Source: Sporolactobacillus shoreicorticis (GTDB lineage: Bacteria; Bacillota; Bacilli; Bacillales; Sporolactobacillaceae). From it: a stretch of 64,000 nucleotides of DNA. The stretch is from positions 16,388 through 80,387 of the forward strand of contig NZ_JAMXWM010000018.1 of NCBI RefSeq assembly GCF_024125445.1, written 5' to 3'. This document shows, piece by piece, positions 53,501 to 63,960 of the stretch (positions are counted from its first letter, which is position 1; the number at the start of each line of letters is the position of its first letter). Made by a program: the position numbers and the translations under genes. The notes below the pieces were generated by a model. That model was not told the DNA's origin and made no database searches. It saw only the letters and a program-made list of their open reading frames with translations.

Positions 53501-55652
53501 TATGAGTGCGTGGATTTAAATGGATCGACGCCACTCTCCGAAGCTGACTTGTGCCGATCGCACTCTTTATGAGTGCGTGGATTTAAATAACAAAGAAGGG
53601 GAAATAATTGAAAGTTCCAGAAATCGCACTCTTTATGAGTGCGTGGATTTAAATCATTTCTCCGTGCCCCTCATGTGGGCAATCCGGTAATCGCACTCTT
53701 TATGAGTGCGTGGATTTAAATTTTTAACGTGCTAAGCGAAATATCTAGCTGCTCAGCATCGCACTCTTTATGAGTGCGTGGATTTAAATTTGCAAGAGAC
53801 CGCCGAGGGTAGAGCAGTACGGACATCGCACTCTTTATGAGTGCGTGGATTTAAATAGATTTTTGATCGCGCTTGGATTGAAGAACACCAATCGCACTCT
53901 TTATGAGTGCGTGGATTTAAATCTTTTCGATAAGTAAAGTTTACATTAAGCAAAGATCGCACTCTTTATGAGTGCGTGGATTTAAATTAACTTGATTATA
54001 CAAAGATGAAATGAAAAAGAGAAATCGCACTCTTTATGAGTGCGTGGATTTAAATCTAGATATTAATACCGGTCTGCGATGTGGCGAGTTAATCGCACTC
54101 TTTATGAGTGCGTGGATTTAAATATCTTCCCTTTCCTAATTATTTATTGTTTAAAAATCGCACTCTTTATGAGTGCGTGGATTTAAATCTTTACTCCCCT
54201 GCTCAATCAGATGACCAGGATAATCGCACTCTTTATGAGTGCGTGGATTTAAATAATGATATGAAGAAATGTGCGAATCTTTATCACGTATCGCACTCTT
54301 TATGAGTGCGTGGATTTAAATTTTTTCATGATGTATGGCGAAATAATCCACCATATCGCACTCTTTATGAGTGCGTGGATTTAAATAAGAGACTGGCGCA
54401 TGGCGACCCGGAGCAGATAAATCGCACTCTTTATGAGTGCGTGGATTTAAATTCCACGCCATTAACGACTGCGTAGGCAAGGCCCTATCGCACTCTTTAT
54501 GAGTGCGTGGATTTAAATCGTCCAAGCAGGCGTACTGACATTATCGATTGGATCGCACTCTTTATGAGTGCGTGGATTTAAATCAAATATGTGCTATGCT
54601 CCGGCATGTGCGAAATGATCGCACTCTTTATGAGTGCGTGGATTTAAATGTGACTATTATAAAAACGACAACATAACAGTCTAATCGCACTCTTTATGAG
54701 TGCGTGGATTTAAATAATTTTGGAACAAAGCAAACGGTAATTGGAAGCAATCGCACTCTTTATGAGTGCGTGGATTTAAATAGCTTGGCTTACCCTCAAG
54801 CCCAAGTTGAAGCAAATCGCACTCTTTATGAGTGCGTGGATTTAAATAATTTTGGAACAAAGCAAACGGTAATTGGAAGCATCGCACTCTTTATGAGTGC
54901 GTGGATTTAAATTATACAGATAATTAAAAAGGAACCCACACTGAGCATCGCACTCTTTATGAGTGCGTGGATTTAAATTCCGTTTACGCTTTGTACGGGT
55001 ACATCCGGTATGTCATCGCACTCTTTATGAGTGCGTGGATTTAAATATTCATGAGCAGGGCGAATCCGTATTGACTTTTCATCGCACTCTTTATGAGTGC
55101 GTGGATTTAAATACTTTGCCCATCCTTTAACTACACGATGGCAGTAATCGCACTCTTTATGAGTGCGTGGATTTAAATTGCGCGGCCGTGCCAATCCCGC
55201 GCAAGGAATCGAATCGCACTCTTTATGAGTGCGTGGATTTAAATTCTTCGACCGGCTTAATGTGGACATGCGGACTCGTATAGCATCGCACTCTTTATGA
55301 GTGCGTGGATTTAAATAAGTTATTAGCTAACTTTGCTCTTGCAGAGTTAGCATCGCACTCTTTATGAGTGCGTGGATTTAAATAATCAACTCTTCTTCCT
55401 CTTTTGGTTTTTCTTATCGCACTCTTTATGAGTGCGTGGATTTAAATATAAATACCAACGCGCACACCGTTATCTGTGCAAGGATCGCACTCTTTATGAG
55501 TGCGTGGATTTAAATGTTTTAAATATCTCAACCGATCACTCATGTTTATCACATCGCGCTCTTTATGAGTGCGTGAACTTAAATGTTCCGCTCCTTTTTC
55601 TTTTGAGCAGGGGCTTTCCGATCGTACTCTTTATGATTACATGATTTTAAAT
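50513..55652 (+). CRISPR. Type I-C CRISPR array, about 78 repeats
   Basis: The 32-nt repeat runs ATCGCACTCTTTATGAGTGC plus GTGGATTTAAAT. The dyad CGCACTC-TTTAT-GAGTGCG is the Cas5c hairpin and ATTTAAAT is the end of the 5' handle. My hand count gives 78 repeats (first at 50513, last at 55621) and 77 spacers, mostly 33-36 nt, range 32-40. The penultimate repeat (55553) has three changes and the last (55621) many, marking the old end. Compared with the canonical type I-C repeat (GTCGCAC...GGATTGAAAT), positions 1 and 28 differ throughout. One spacer occurs twice (54716 and 54848). Confidence 0.98.
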
Positions 55653-55871
55653 ATGATTTAAGCGGCAAATTTGAATTACTACTAAATAATTTAATATCTC
55701 GGAATTCAAAAAAATTTCGATGAAAATGGATTAAGATAAAACTGATCGTAGTGATCAAGTGTTGATAAAATTTGATTCATGTGTATAGAACTCCCTCTTT
55801 TCCAAAATACTGAATGTGCAGGGGCCTTTTTGTAACGGCCTGAATTGAAGCTATTTAAGGAGCACTATTTT

Positions 55872-57287
55872 ATGAATATCAAGGTACGCGTTTCAAGTGT
55901 CGAAATACATGATTGCAAAAATGTCGTTCGCGGCAAGTTGTATTTTCCATGTTCGAGAAACCGTTCAATGAAGCGGGCGGATGTGCTTGGTTTGTATGGG
56001 CAAAATGGTTCGGGGAAAACGGCGGTTGTCTCGGCGTTTGAGGTGCTCCGCGCGTTGCTCGGCGGAAATCCGCTCGATCCGGGAATTGATCGGCTGATCT
56101 ATCAGCGGAGCGACACGGCAACCTTCATTTTCACTTTTTTGATTTGTGTGGGGCGTCAATGCTATGAGGCTGTTTATGATGTGGCAATGACGAAGCGAGA
56201 TTTGGATGCGGACGACGCGGTAAACCTGGCGAATGACCGCGTCCCGGATCCGGTGTTTTTGTCACATGAAGAGATTCGCTACAAGGAATTGACCAAGGGT
56301 GCGCGTTATAAAACGATGGTTGCGTTTTTGCGTGAAGATGGGGATGAGAAGCTTGCTCCCAAAACGGTTGCGGCAAAATTGAGGTCGAGAAAAGAAAATT
56401 TAGTGGTTGCATTTAAAGTCAACGCTCAGTTGGCTTATCAGCAGTGCGCGTCCGTTTTCTTTCGAAAGGAAGGGTTTGATCTGCTTGAACGAATTCTCGA
56501 TCAAAAATCTTTTGATCTGCTTCAGGTACTCAAAAATGTCTTTGCCAGACGATTGTTTGTATTGAATAACCATGAATCGGGTATGTCGCTCGCCAACCTG
56601 TCGATACCGATTCACTGCGAAAATACCGCATTAAATCCTAGTAAGCGGGGCTATGGGGTCATTGACCTCCCGATTGACGCCCCTAAAAAAGTGGATATGG
56701 AAACTTTTGCAATGCTGCGTACGATGTTCACGGCAATCAGCAAGGTCTTAAAAAAGATTGTTCCCGGTCTGTCTGTGGATGCAAAGAATCTGGGAAATGA
56801 GCTGCTGCATGACGGCAGAAGTGGAGCACGTGTTGAATTGGTAGCAACGCGCGAGGGGCGTTCACTTCCGATTGCATGTGAAAGCGACGGCATCAAAAAG
56901 CTGCTGACGGTGCTGAGCTCACTCATCGTGATGTATAATGATGAAAATGCGTGCATTGTGATCGATGAACTTGATGCCGGTATCTACGAATTTCTACTTG
57001 GTGAAATAGTGAAGATTTTGAATGACGGGGGCAAAGGGCAGTTATTGTTTACGTCGCATAATTTACGGCTTCTTGAGGTGCTGGAGAGAGAGAATCTGGT
57101 GTTTACATCTGCTAATCCTGAAAATCGCTACATTGTATTGAAGGGGATCCGCGACAGCTCGAATATTCGCGATGTCTATATTCGAGCGATCCAACTTGGT
57201 CACGATGGCGAAGACGTTTATCAACCGACGGATCGCTATGACATCATGGAGGCATTCGATGAAGCAGGTGAGTTGAATCATGGCTGA
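55872..57287 (+). CDS. AAA/ABC-type ATPase, candidate defence protein
   Basis: A 471-residue SMC/OLD-like ATPase. It has N-terminal Walker A GLYGQNGSGKTAVVSAFEVLRALLGG (about residue 45). A long insert of about 280 residues separates this from the C-terminal Walker B ACIVIDELDAGIYEFLLGEIVKIL and an H-loop-like LLFTSHNLRLLEVL. This organisation is that of ATPases in Gabija, PARIS, AbiL and RloA systems. It overlaps by eight bases a TOPRIM-like gene, and both sit beside the CRISPR array, so a two-gene anti-phage module is likely. AAGGAG ten bases before the ATG at 55872 sets the start. The family is not resolved. Confidence 0.75.
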   Translation: MNIKVRVSSVEIHDCKNVVRGKLYFPCSRNRSMKRADVLGLYGQNGSGKTAVVSAFEVLRALLGGNPLDPGIDRLIYQRSDTATFIFTFLICVGRQCYEAVYDVAMTKRDLDADDAVNLANDRVPDPVFLSHEEIRYKELTKGARYKTMVAFLREDGDEKLAPKTVAAKLRSRKENLVVAFKVNAQLAYQQCASVFFRKEGFDLLERILDQKSFDLLQVLKNVFARRLFVLNNHESGMSLANLSIPIHCENTALNPSKRGYGVIDLPIDAPKKVDMETFAMLRTMFTAISKVLKKIVPGLSVDAKNLGNELLHDGRSGARVELVATREGRSLPIACESDGIKKLLTVLSSLIVMYNDENACIVIDELDAGIYEFLLGEIVKILNDGGKGQLLFTSHNLRLLEVLERENLVFTSANPENRYIVLKGIRDSSNIRDVYIRAIQLGHDGEDVYQPTDRYDIMEAFDEAGELNHG

Positions 57288-58014
57288 AAAGAAGGTCATT
57301 GTGTTTATTGTGGAAGGTGTGTCCGACGAAAGGACGATCGCCGCCATTCGCAATTATGTGCCGAGCAAGTACAGCGTGTATGTTCATATAACCCGTGGAG
57401 ACATGTTCACGAGACCCGGCATGCGAAAAAATGTGAAGACCCGAGTCATGGATCAGATTCGGAAAATAATGAATGAAACGAAATACCGGAAACAGGAGAT
57501 TCTTGCAGTCATTCAGCTTACCGATACGGACGGTGCTTTTGTAAACGATAAAGCGATTGAAGTGAATGCTTCGGTTGGACGAGCTCCGATCTACCGCGAA
57601 TCGAGAATTGTGGTTGCCAATTCAGGGATTCAACAGTATATACAAAAGAGAAATAAAATAAAGGCTTCTGAATTGCGGACAATGTGTTCGGAAGACGTGA
57701 TTATGAATGGAATCTACTATTTTATCTTCTATTTCTCTTGCAACCTGGACCATGTCATGCATAATAATCGTAATATGGCTATTGAAGAAAAGATTAATCA
57801 ATCGCGCGCATTTGAACGTGCCTGCCATGATCAACCGGAACATTTTTATCATTTCTTCCATGATCAGTCCTTTGCTGTCAGGGGGTCAATTGATGACACT
57901 TGGGATTTTATTGAAAGAGGCACGCATTCTCTGCAGCGGTATTCGAATTTTCATTTGATTTTTGATTTGCTGGATACTTTGGAACAGCAGAAAGCCGCTC
58001 AGGAAAACATATGA
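57280..58014 (+). CDS. TOPRIM-like nuclease candidate, partner of the ATPase
   Basis: A 244-residue protein opening with VIVFIVEGVSDERTIAAI, where the Glu of a TOPRIM domain would lie (residue ~12). About 70 residues later comes IQLTDTDGAFV, a DxD-type motif. This is the layout of RloB/AbiLii/AriB-type TOPRIM effectors. The C-terminal half (HVMHNNRN, HDQPEHFYHFFHDQSF) is Phe/His-rich and unassigned. It starts inside the ATPase gene, and its stop lies 11 bases before dsdA. Nuclease activity is inferred. Confidence 0.65.
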   Translation: MAEKKVIVFIVEGVSDERTIAAIRNYVPSKYSVYVHITRGDMFTRPGMRKNVKTRVMDQIRKIMNETKYRKQEILAVIQLTDTDGAFVNDKAIEVNASVGRAPIYRESRIVVANSGIQQYIQKRNKIKASELRTMCSEDVIMNGIYYFIFYFSCNLDHVMHNNRNMAIEEKINQSRAFERACHDQPEHFYHFFHDQSFAVRGSIDDTWDFIERGTHSLQRYSNFHLIFDLLDTLEQQKAAQENI

Positions 58015-58025
58015 GGGGGAGACGT

Positions 58026-59363
58026 ATGGATAAACGCATTGGCGATAAAACATTGGTAGAATGGGAACAAGCTGAACCGATCGTAAAAGAGATCAGAGAA
58101 AAAAGGGAGCTGCTGTGGCTGAATCCAAGGTATGGCGAACGTGACGCGGGGTTGGTTACGACTCGTGATGTGGCTGATGCCGAAGCGCGTCTGCATCGAT
58201 TCAAGCCATACTTGGCAACCGTTTTTCCGGAAACTGAGCAAGCGGGAGGCTTGATTGAATCGCCGATTTATACAACAGCTAAGTTACAGACATTTTTGGG
58301 AGAAGAAGCCGGCACACGAATTTCTGGCCGGTTAATGATGAAAGCAGACAGTGAGCTGCCGGTTTCCGGATCAATTAAGGCGCGCGGAGGAATCTATGAG
58401 GTGCTCAAAACGGCGGAAAAATTAGCAATTGACGCCGATCTGCTCAGGGAATCTGATGATTACGCGATGCTGGCGGCCGATTCATTCAAGCAATTTTTCT
58501 CACGCTATTCGATTGCTGTTGGCTCAACGGGTAACTTGGGCCTCAGCATCGGAATTGTTGGTGCGACGCTCGGATTTCAGACAACCGTGCACATGTCGGC
58601 GGACGCAAGCGCATGGAAGAAAGCACTGCTCCGCAAAAAAGGAGCTTTTGTTAAAGAATATGCGGCGGATTACAGTGTGGCGATTTTGGAAGGGCGTGAG
58701 CAGGCGGCTCTGGATCCGCGCTGCCATTTCATTGACGATGAAAATTCAAAGGATCTGTTTGTCGGCTATGCAACCGCGGGTAACCGCCTGAAAAAACAAT
58801 TTTATGAGCAAGGCATTCCCGTAGATGCCGATCATCCGCTGTTTGTTTATTTACCGTGCGGTGTCGGCGGAGGTCCGGCCGGTGTGACCTTTGGATTAAA
58901 GCAGGCGTTTGGTAAGTATGTTCATGCTTTTTTCGTCGAACCGACGCATGCGCCGTGCTTTTTACTTGGCCTTTTAACAGGATTGAACGACCGGGTAACC
59001 GTACGCGATTTTGGACTTGATAATCGCACAGCGGCCGATGGATTGGCTGTTCCGCGTCCATCGGCACTCGCAGGCAAAGCAGCCGGTCATTTGATTTCGG
59101 GGTGTTTTACTGTGGCGGATGCCCGCCTTTTCCGTTATTTAAAAACGCTCAAGGATACGGAAAACCATTGGATTGAACCATCGGCAGCCGCAGGTATTGC
59201 CGGTCCTCAGATGCTTTTGGGCAGCGCGGCGGGTAAGAACTATTTAGAAAAGCATCATTTGACGGAAAAAACAGCCGATGTAACCCACCTTTTTTGGGCA
59301 ACCGGAGGCGGAATGGTTCCGCAAACGAATCGGGAAGCCTATTATGCCCAGGCTTCCCGCTAG
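58026..59363 (+). CDS. dsdA: D-serine dehydratase
   Basis: A 445-residue fold-type II PLP enzyme. It has LWLNPRY at the N-terminus, the PLP Lys in PVSGSIKARGGIYEVLK (about 115), STGNLGLSIGIVGATLGF, the Gly-rich phosphate loop PCGVGGGPAGVTFGLK, and HLFWATGGGMVPQ at the C-terminus. It converts D-serine to pyruvate and ammonia. A GGGGGAG site precedes the ATG at 58026. Only 11 bases separate it from the TOPRIM-like gene and no terminator is visible between them, so it may share the defence genes' transcript. Confidence 0.92.
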   Translation: MDKRIGDKTLVEWEQAEPIVKEIREKRELLWLNPRYGERDAGLVTTRDVADAEARLHRFKPYLATVFPETEQAGGLIESPIYTTAKLQTFLGEEAGTRISGRLMMKADSELPVSGSIKARGGIYEVLKTAEKLAIDADLLRESDDYAMLAADSFKQFFSRYSIAVGSTGNLGLSIGIVGATLGFQTTVHMSADASAWKKALLRKKGAFVKEYAADYSVAILEGREQAALDPRCHFIDDENSKDLFVGYATAGNRLKKQFYEQGIPVDADHPLFVYLPCGVGGGPAGVTFGLKQAFGKYVHAFFVEPTHAPCFLLGLLTGLNDRVTVRDFGLDNRTAADGLAVPRPSALAGKAAGHLISGCFTVADARLFRYLKTLKDTENHWIEPSAAAGIAGPQMLLGSAAGKNYLEKHHLTEKTADVTHLFWATGGGMVPQTNREAYYAQASR

Positions 59364-59372
59364 AAATTAAGA

Positions 59373-59525
59373 TTAACGATCCTTATTTTGGTGATCACTG
59401 GTGAATTCATTCGGCACACGATTTCCATCGATGTGATTTTTTTGTTGGGCGAGACGTCCGTTACGATGTTCACCTGTATTTTCCCTCGCCTTAAATTGGC
59501 GGTTGAATTCCTGCTCTTTATTCAT
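59373..59525 (-). CDS. 50-residue hydrophilic protein of unknown function
   Basis: The minus-strand frame begins MNKEQEFNRQFKARENTGEH and ends FTSDHQNKDR. It is preceded by AAGGGAG eight bases before the ATG. It is rich in N, Q, R, H and E, has no hydrophobic segment, and resembles in composition the small hydrophilic proteins of spore-forming Bacillales. I do not recognise the family. It is convergent with dsdA. Confidence 0.55.
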   Translation of the reverse strand: MNKEQEFNRQFKARENTGEHRNGRLAQQKNHIDGNRVPNEFTSDHQNKDR

Positions 59526-59828
59526 AGAAAAACTCCCTTCAATGTGTGAAACATAAATTATTATGTGCCTATCAGCAATGGTTTATGTGCTTTTTTTCAA
59601 GGCTTTGCTCAACGGTACGGACATAATTTATATTATTCAGACGAATTAATTAAATTAAACTTGTGATGAGAAAATACACCTACAAAATAGCGAAGCAATT
59701 GCGCTATAATTAAAAAATAGTTAAGAATTTGTTTGATGTTCTTTACATTGTAATGATACGACGGATCCTTATTTAAGCGAATTGAGTAACTTTAGGGACA
59801 CGCACTTTTATTTCTGGGGGTTTACAAG
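59526..59828 (+). promoter_or_regulatory. Region before the VanZ-like gene
   Basis: About 300 bases, AT-rich, no gene. TATAAT at 59705-59710 is the best -10 (weak -35). GGGGG at about 59815-59819 is the ribosome site of the next gene. Confidence 0.4.
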
Positions 59829-60365
59829 ATGTTTAAGAATCCTAAAGCATTTGTTTTTTGGCTTATTCTCATCATATTTATTGTCGGCATGATCTATAAG
59901 GGGTCATCGACTCCTTATGCCGATCAGAATATGCAGCCGTTCCTAAAAGCGCATTTCCAGTGGACATCGGAAACGTTTCCGCATGTCGATTTTAATTATG
60001 GCGGGGAACGCATTACGTCCGACGAACCGTATGCGTTGTTTGAGTTTGTTTTTCGCAAGGCGAGTCATGTAGCGGAATACTGTCTTTTAACCTTCATGAT
60101 TATTAATCTGTTTATGACGACCGTTATGCCTCGACTGCTCTGCTATTTATGCGGCCCGGCGATTGCCATTTGTTATGCAATGTTCGATGAGTGGCATCAG
60201 ACTTTTGTTCCGGGACGAACCGGTCACTTAATCGACACATTCACCTTTGATTTGGCCGGTATGATCCTAGCAATGATCATTGTGTTTCTACTTGATCTTT
60301 ATTACTATCTCTTTTATACAGGCAGCCATCATTCTTCGCGATTTCGTGCCGAACAACATGGATAA
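59829..60365 (+). CDS. VanZ family membrane protein
   Basis: A 178-residue protein with four predicted helices. It carries the VanZ signature: FRKASHVAEYCLLTFMI in the second helix and CYAMFDEWHQTFVPGRTGHLIDTFTFDLAGMIL in helices three and four. An extracytoplasmic segment between helices one and two holds GSSTPYADQNMQPFLKAHF. VanZ proteins affect teicoplanin resistance in enterococci; in Bacillales the role is unknown. Monocistronic. Confidence 0.87.
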   Translation: MFKNPKAFVFWLILIIFIVGMIYKGSSTPYADQNMQPFLKAHFQWTSETFPHVDFNYGGERITSDEPYALFEFVFRKASHVAEYCLLTFMIINLFMTTVMPRLLCYLCGPAIAICYAMFDEWHQTFVPGRTGHLIDTFTFDLAGMILAMIIVFLLDLYYYLFYTGSHHSSRFRAEQHG

Positions 60366-60476
60366 ATAAGAAAAATTGAATTAACTTTTCGATGAAACAC
60401 GCCGATATAATAAGTGATAATGATGGGCTGTGCGAGAATTGTGAAGGTGAAGTGGGCTTGAAGGGACGGATTGGTC

Positions 60477-61757
60477 ATGACTTTAAAAGAGAAACAAAAA
60501 GGTCAAAACAAAAGGCGTTTTAATCTTCAAAGCCTTTATTTTGCTGTTTTTTTTATTGGTGTATTCGTTGTTACTGGGGTGTTTTATTATTTTGGTACCG
60601 AGGGGATGCTTGTTCCCGCGATCATTGTAAGCGGAACGACATTGGTCGTAGGCCTTGCTGCCCTTGTTTTTGTTTTCAGAGGCTACAACAAGCGTGTACG
60701 TAACCTGCGTCTTGCTGTCGGCAGAGCAGAAACCGGCGATATGAGTGTCGTCATCAACGATAAAGAAAATGATGATTTGGCGCGGCTCGCCGAAGGGATC
60801 AACCACATGATTCGAATGAATCACAGTGTGATCAACAGCATGACACAAGTCTCTGAAAAAGTGAACGATGCTTCTCAATCACTGGTGTCCAGCGTTGAAG
60901 AGCATACGGCTTCATCGAACGAGATCGGATCAACGATGACCGAAATCGCTGCCGGCGCTTCCGAACAAGCCGAATTAATGAGCAAAAACAAAGAGGCGAC
61001 CGATCAATTAAAAGAGAGAATGGGCAGCATTACGGAACAGACACATCTGATGGAGCAAGGCGCGGAGCAGTTAACCAAGGTCTCCGAGGGAAATCAGCAA
61101 TCTGTAATTAAGCTGCGCAACCATTCGGAGCGGACGATCAGTACAACAGCGGATATTATTGACGCAATTGCTTCATTGGATTCACGGTCTAAGAATGTGG
61201 GCAAGATCATTGAATCCGTTTCTGAAATTGCCGGTCAGACTAATCTGCTTGCTTTAAATGCAGCGATTGAGGCTGCCCGTGCGGGAGAACAGGGCAAAGG
61301 CTTCGCCGTTGTTGCAGACGAAGTGCGAAAATTGTCGGAACAAACTGATCATGCCCTGAAAGAAATTTCCGAATTAATGAATGGCATTCGTCTGGATACG
61401 GAAAACACGGTTCAATTCGCAGGAAAGACAAGCAAAGTGCTGGAGGAACAATTTGTCGTTGTCAGTGCATTTGAAAAGGCATCGAAACGAATTGCCGAAG
61501 CCGTGTCGGAAAATAAAGAGCGGATCAGCAAGATTTCTGCCTCGATCAAAGACATGGTGGAGCAAACGCAGAAAATTAAAGAACATATTGACGGAATGAC
61601 GCAAATCAGTGAACAAACAGCTGCCGGAACCGAGGAAGTGACAGCTTCAATCGAGGAACAGACCGCAGGTATGGAACACTTGAATAAGCTTGCAGCTGAT
61701 TTGGAAGCAGATGCTGCGATTATTCAGAATGCTCTTAAGGGGTACAAGCTGTCTTAA
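60477..61757 (+). CDS. Methyl-accepting chemotaxis protein, short, no large sensor domain
   Basis: A 426-residue receptor. Two adjacent N-terminal membrane helices (about 20-70) have only a few residues between them, then a HAMP-like segment ([27 protein letters not shown]) and a coiled-coil signalling domain. The hairpin tip is [34 protein letters not shown]. Methylation helices flank it ([28 protein letters not shown] and its C-terminal counterpart). Without a ligand domain it may sense membrane or internal signals. AAGGGA ten bases before ATG 60477. Confidence 0.87.
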   Translation: MTLKEKQKGQNKRRFNLQSLYFAVFFIGVFVVTGVFYYFGTEGMLVPAIIVSGTTLVVGLAALVFVFRGYNKRVRNLRLAVGRAETGDMSVVINDKENDDLARLAEGINHMIRMNHSVINSMTQVSEKVNDASQSLVSSVEEHTASSNEIGSTMTEIAAGASEQAELMSKNKEATDQLKERMGSITEQTHLMEQGAEQLTKVSEGNQQSVIKLRNHSERTISTTADIIDAIASLDSRSKNVGKIIESVSEIAGQTNLLALNAAIEAARAGEQGKGFAVVADEVRKLSEQTDHALKEISELMNGIRLDTENTVQFAGKTSKVLEEQFVVVSAFEKASKRIAEAVSENKERISKISASIKDMVEQTQKIKEHIDGMTQISEQTAAGTEEVTASIEEQTAGMEHLNKLAADLEADAAIIQNALKGYKLS

Positions 61758-61829
61758 GTAACGAGCAGGACTTTCATGACGTTGCATTTACAGATAAAAA
61801 GAAGCGAAGTATTCGGGGGGCCGGAACAC

Positions 61830-63932
61830 ATGAAAAAAGAGAAAGACGGGGCAAAAGTAAAGAAGGCGACGAGACAGACCTTTGCGTGGAAAAAAAAAGT
61901 TAAATCCGCAAGGGTGTTTCTTGTTAAATTACCGCAAATTCTGAATGGGCGCGCTCTAGAAAAAATGAGTGTGAAAAAACAACTCTTGATTCCAATTGTG
62001 AGTATCATGGTGATTGTCGGTTTAATCGGCGGACTGTTCAGCTACATATATGGTGCGAAGCTGATTCGTGATCAGATGACACAATCAGCGATGCAGCAAT
62101 TGAAGGCGACGGATCAAACTTTTGATACCTATTTTGATGATGCACAATCGGTTACCCGACAGTTTACAATGAGCAAGATGCTTGATAATGTGCAGAAAAA
62201 TAGCGAAGATATTCAACAAGACTTTCAAAACGTACTCAGTTCGAATACAAAATATCAGGCAATTACTTATGCATCCTCAAAAGGTGAAGTCGTACGTTCA
62301 CCTATGTATTTTTTTGACAAAAACTATGATCCTACCAAAGAAAACTGGTATAGAGACGGGTTAGAAGAAAACGGCCAATCCATGTGGACTGATCCTTATA
62401 CGGACAGAGTGACAAAGCAAAATGTCGTGAGTGTCGTGCAAGCTGTTGTGGATAACGGTCAAGTCAAGGGCGTCATTAAAATGGATCTGTTTATTCAGTC
62501 CCTTATCAAGCAAGTAACGGAAGCGAAGCTTGGGGATTCCGGCTATGTGACGCTTCTTGACAGCAAGGGCACCTACATTGCTTCTCCAAAAAGGAATCAG
62601 GTGGGCAAGAGTGTCGCCGGTCAAGGCTTTTATGAGAAAATGCGCGACATGGGAAAGAGCGGCATGTTTTATGCGAAGATTGACGGTTCACAAAAATTGG
62701 TGAGTTTCCGTACGAATAAGACATCCGGATGGACGTTATTAGGTGTTATTGATAAAAGTGCGATTTCGAACAGTGCAAACCTCATTACGCTTCCATCCAT
62801 TGCAATGTTGATCATTATTATTATTGTCGCCATCTTGATTACACTCTATATTCTGGGACATATCATTACACGTTTGAGAAAGCTTCAAGGAGCAGCGCGA
62901 CGCATTGAACAAGGAGATCTTACGGTTAAGATACCGGTTCAAGGCAATGATGAATTGTCCCAACTGACGAAAAGTATTAATGCACTTGCGAATACGAACC
63001 GCAAAGCCTTTAAGAAAATGTACGATGTGTCGTATCAAATTATTGGCGCTTCACAAACATTGGTAGCCAGTGCTGAAGAAAATGTTGCATCGGCGAATGA
63101 AATCAGTGCAACGGTTACGGAGATTGCCGCTGGAGCATCAAGTCAGTCTAAATCAATTGATGAGAGCCAATCATCAATGCAAAGCCTTTTGGATGAGGTC
63201 AATCGAATTGATAATCGAAGTACGGAAGTCCTCAACGGGGCTGAGCGGATGAAGGACTATGCGCATGGCGGGCTTGAAAAGATGGATCATCTATCTGCCC
63301 AATCAAAGACGTCTGCAGATACGACGCACCAGATTATTACTACCGTACTGAAAATGGAAGAACATGCGAAAAATGTACATCAGATTATTGATGTGCTGGA
63401 TGGCATTGCGCGAAGAACCAATCTGCTTTCTCTGAATGCGAGCATCGAAGCTGCACATGCAGGTGAGCATGGAAAGGGCTTCGCGGTTGTTGCCGGAGAA
63501 ATTCGAAAACTCGCACAGCAGACGAATCATTCATTAAAAGAAGTAACCGACACGGTTCAATCAATGAATCATGAAATCCAGCAGGCAGTCACTTATTGTG
63601 AGCAAACAAACAAAACGCTTCAAGAACAACATATGGCCGTAGCCGAATCCAATGATGCGTTTAAAGAAATTGAAAAAACCATCAAACTTAATGTAAAAGG
63701 GATGCAGACAATCGCCAAGGCAATTATTACGACGCATGAACAGATTGAGCGAATAACTCAAGGATCTCAAGCCATTGCGTCAACAAGTGAGGAGACTGCG
63801 GCCAGTACTGAAGAAATGAGTGCTTCTGTACAGGAACAGACGGCTTCAATGGAAGAACTGAATCGATTAGCTGGAGATCTTGATCAGCAGGCTCAACTGA
63901 TGCAGGAAGAAATCAAACGATTCAAGATATAA
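61830..63932 (+). CDS. Methyl-accepting chemotaxis protein with extracellular dCache-like domain
   Basis: A 700-residue receptor (718 if started at 61776). Membrane helix 1 is near residue 60. It is followed by an extracytoplasmic double-Cache domain of about 260 residues ([52 protein letters not shown]). Then come helix 2 ([22 protein letters not shown]), HAMP ([23 protein letters not shown]) and a signalling domain with tip [36 protein letters not shown]-rich site (61815-61820) nine bases upstream favours ATG 61830. Tandem with the short receptor 72 bases upstream, perhaps one operon. Confidence 0.88.
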   Translation: MKKEKDGAKVKKATRQTFAWKKKVKSARVFLVKLPQILNGRALEKMSVKKQLLIPIVSIMVIVGLIGGLFSYIYGAKLIRDQMTQSAMQQLKATDQTFDTYFDDAQSVTRQFTMSKMLDNVQKNSEDIQQDFQNVLSSNTKYQAITYASSKGEVVRSPMYFFDKNYDPTKENWYRDGLEENGQSMWTDPYTDRVTKQNVVSVVQAVVDNGQVKGVIKMDLFIQSLIKQVTEAKLGDSGYVTLLDSKGTYIASPKRNQVGKSVAGQGFYEKMRDMGKSGMFYAKIDGSQKLVSFRTNKTSGWTLLGVIDKSAISNSANLITLPSIAMLIIIIIVAILITLYILGHIITRLRKLQGAARRIEQGDLTVKIPVQGNDELSQLTKSINALANTNRKAFKKMYDVSYQIIGASQTLVASAEENVASANEISATVTEIAAGASSQSKSIDESQSSMQSLLDEVNRIDNRSTEVLNGAERMKDYAHGGLEKMDHLSAQSKTSADTTHQIITTVLKMEEHAKNVHQIIDVLDGIARRTNLLSLNASIEAAHAGEHGKGFAVVAGEIRKLAQQTNHSLKEVTDTVQSMNHEIQQAVTYCEQTNKTLQEQHMAVAESNDAFKEIEKTIKLNVKGMQTIAKAIITTHEQIERITQGSQAIASTSEETAASTEEMSASVQEQTASMEELNRLAGDLDQQAQLMQEEIKRFKI

Positions 63933-63960
63933 TCTTAGCTTATAAACTTATAGAGATGCA

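Noticed and set aside
50513..55652. Many 60-98-residue open frames with repeated peptides such as RTLYECVDLN or LNPRTHKECD
   Set aside because: They are six-frame readings of the CRISPR repeat and its spacers. No ribosome sites, and the repeated peptide is the translated 32-nt repeat.
55872..58014. Naming the ATPase/TOPRIM pair as PARIS or Gabija
   Set aside because: Gabija fuses ATPase and TOPRIM in one protein, and the AriB-type signature cannot be verified by eye. Left unassigned.
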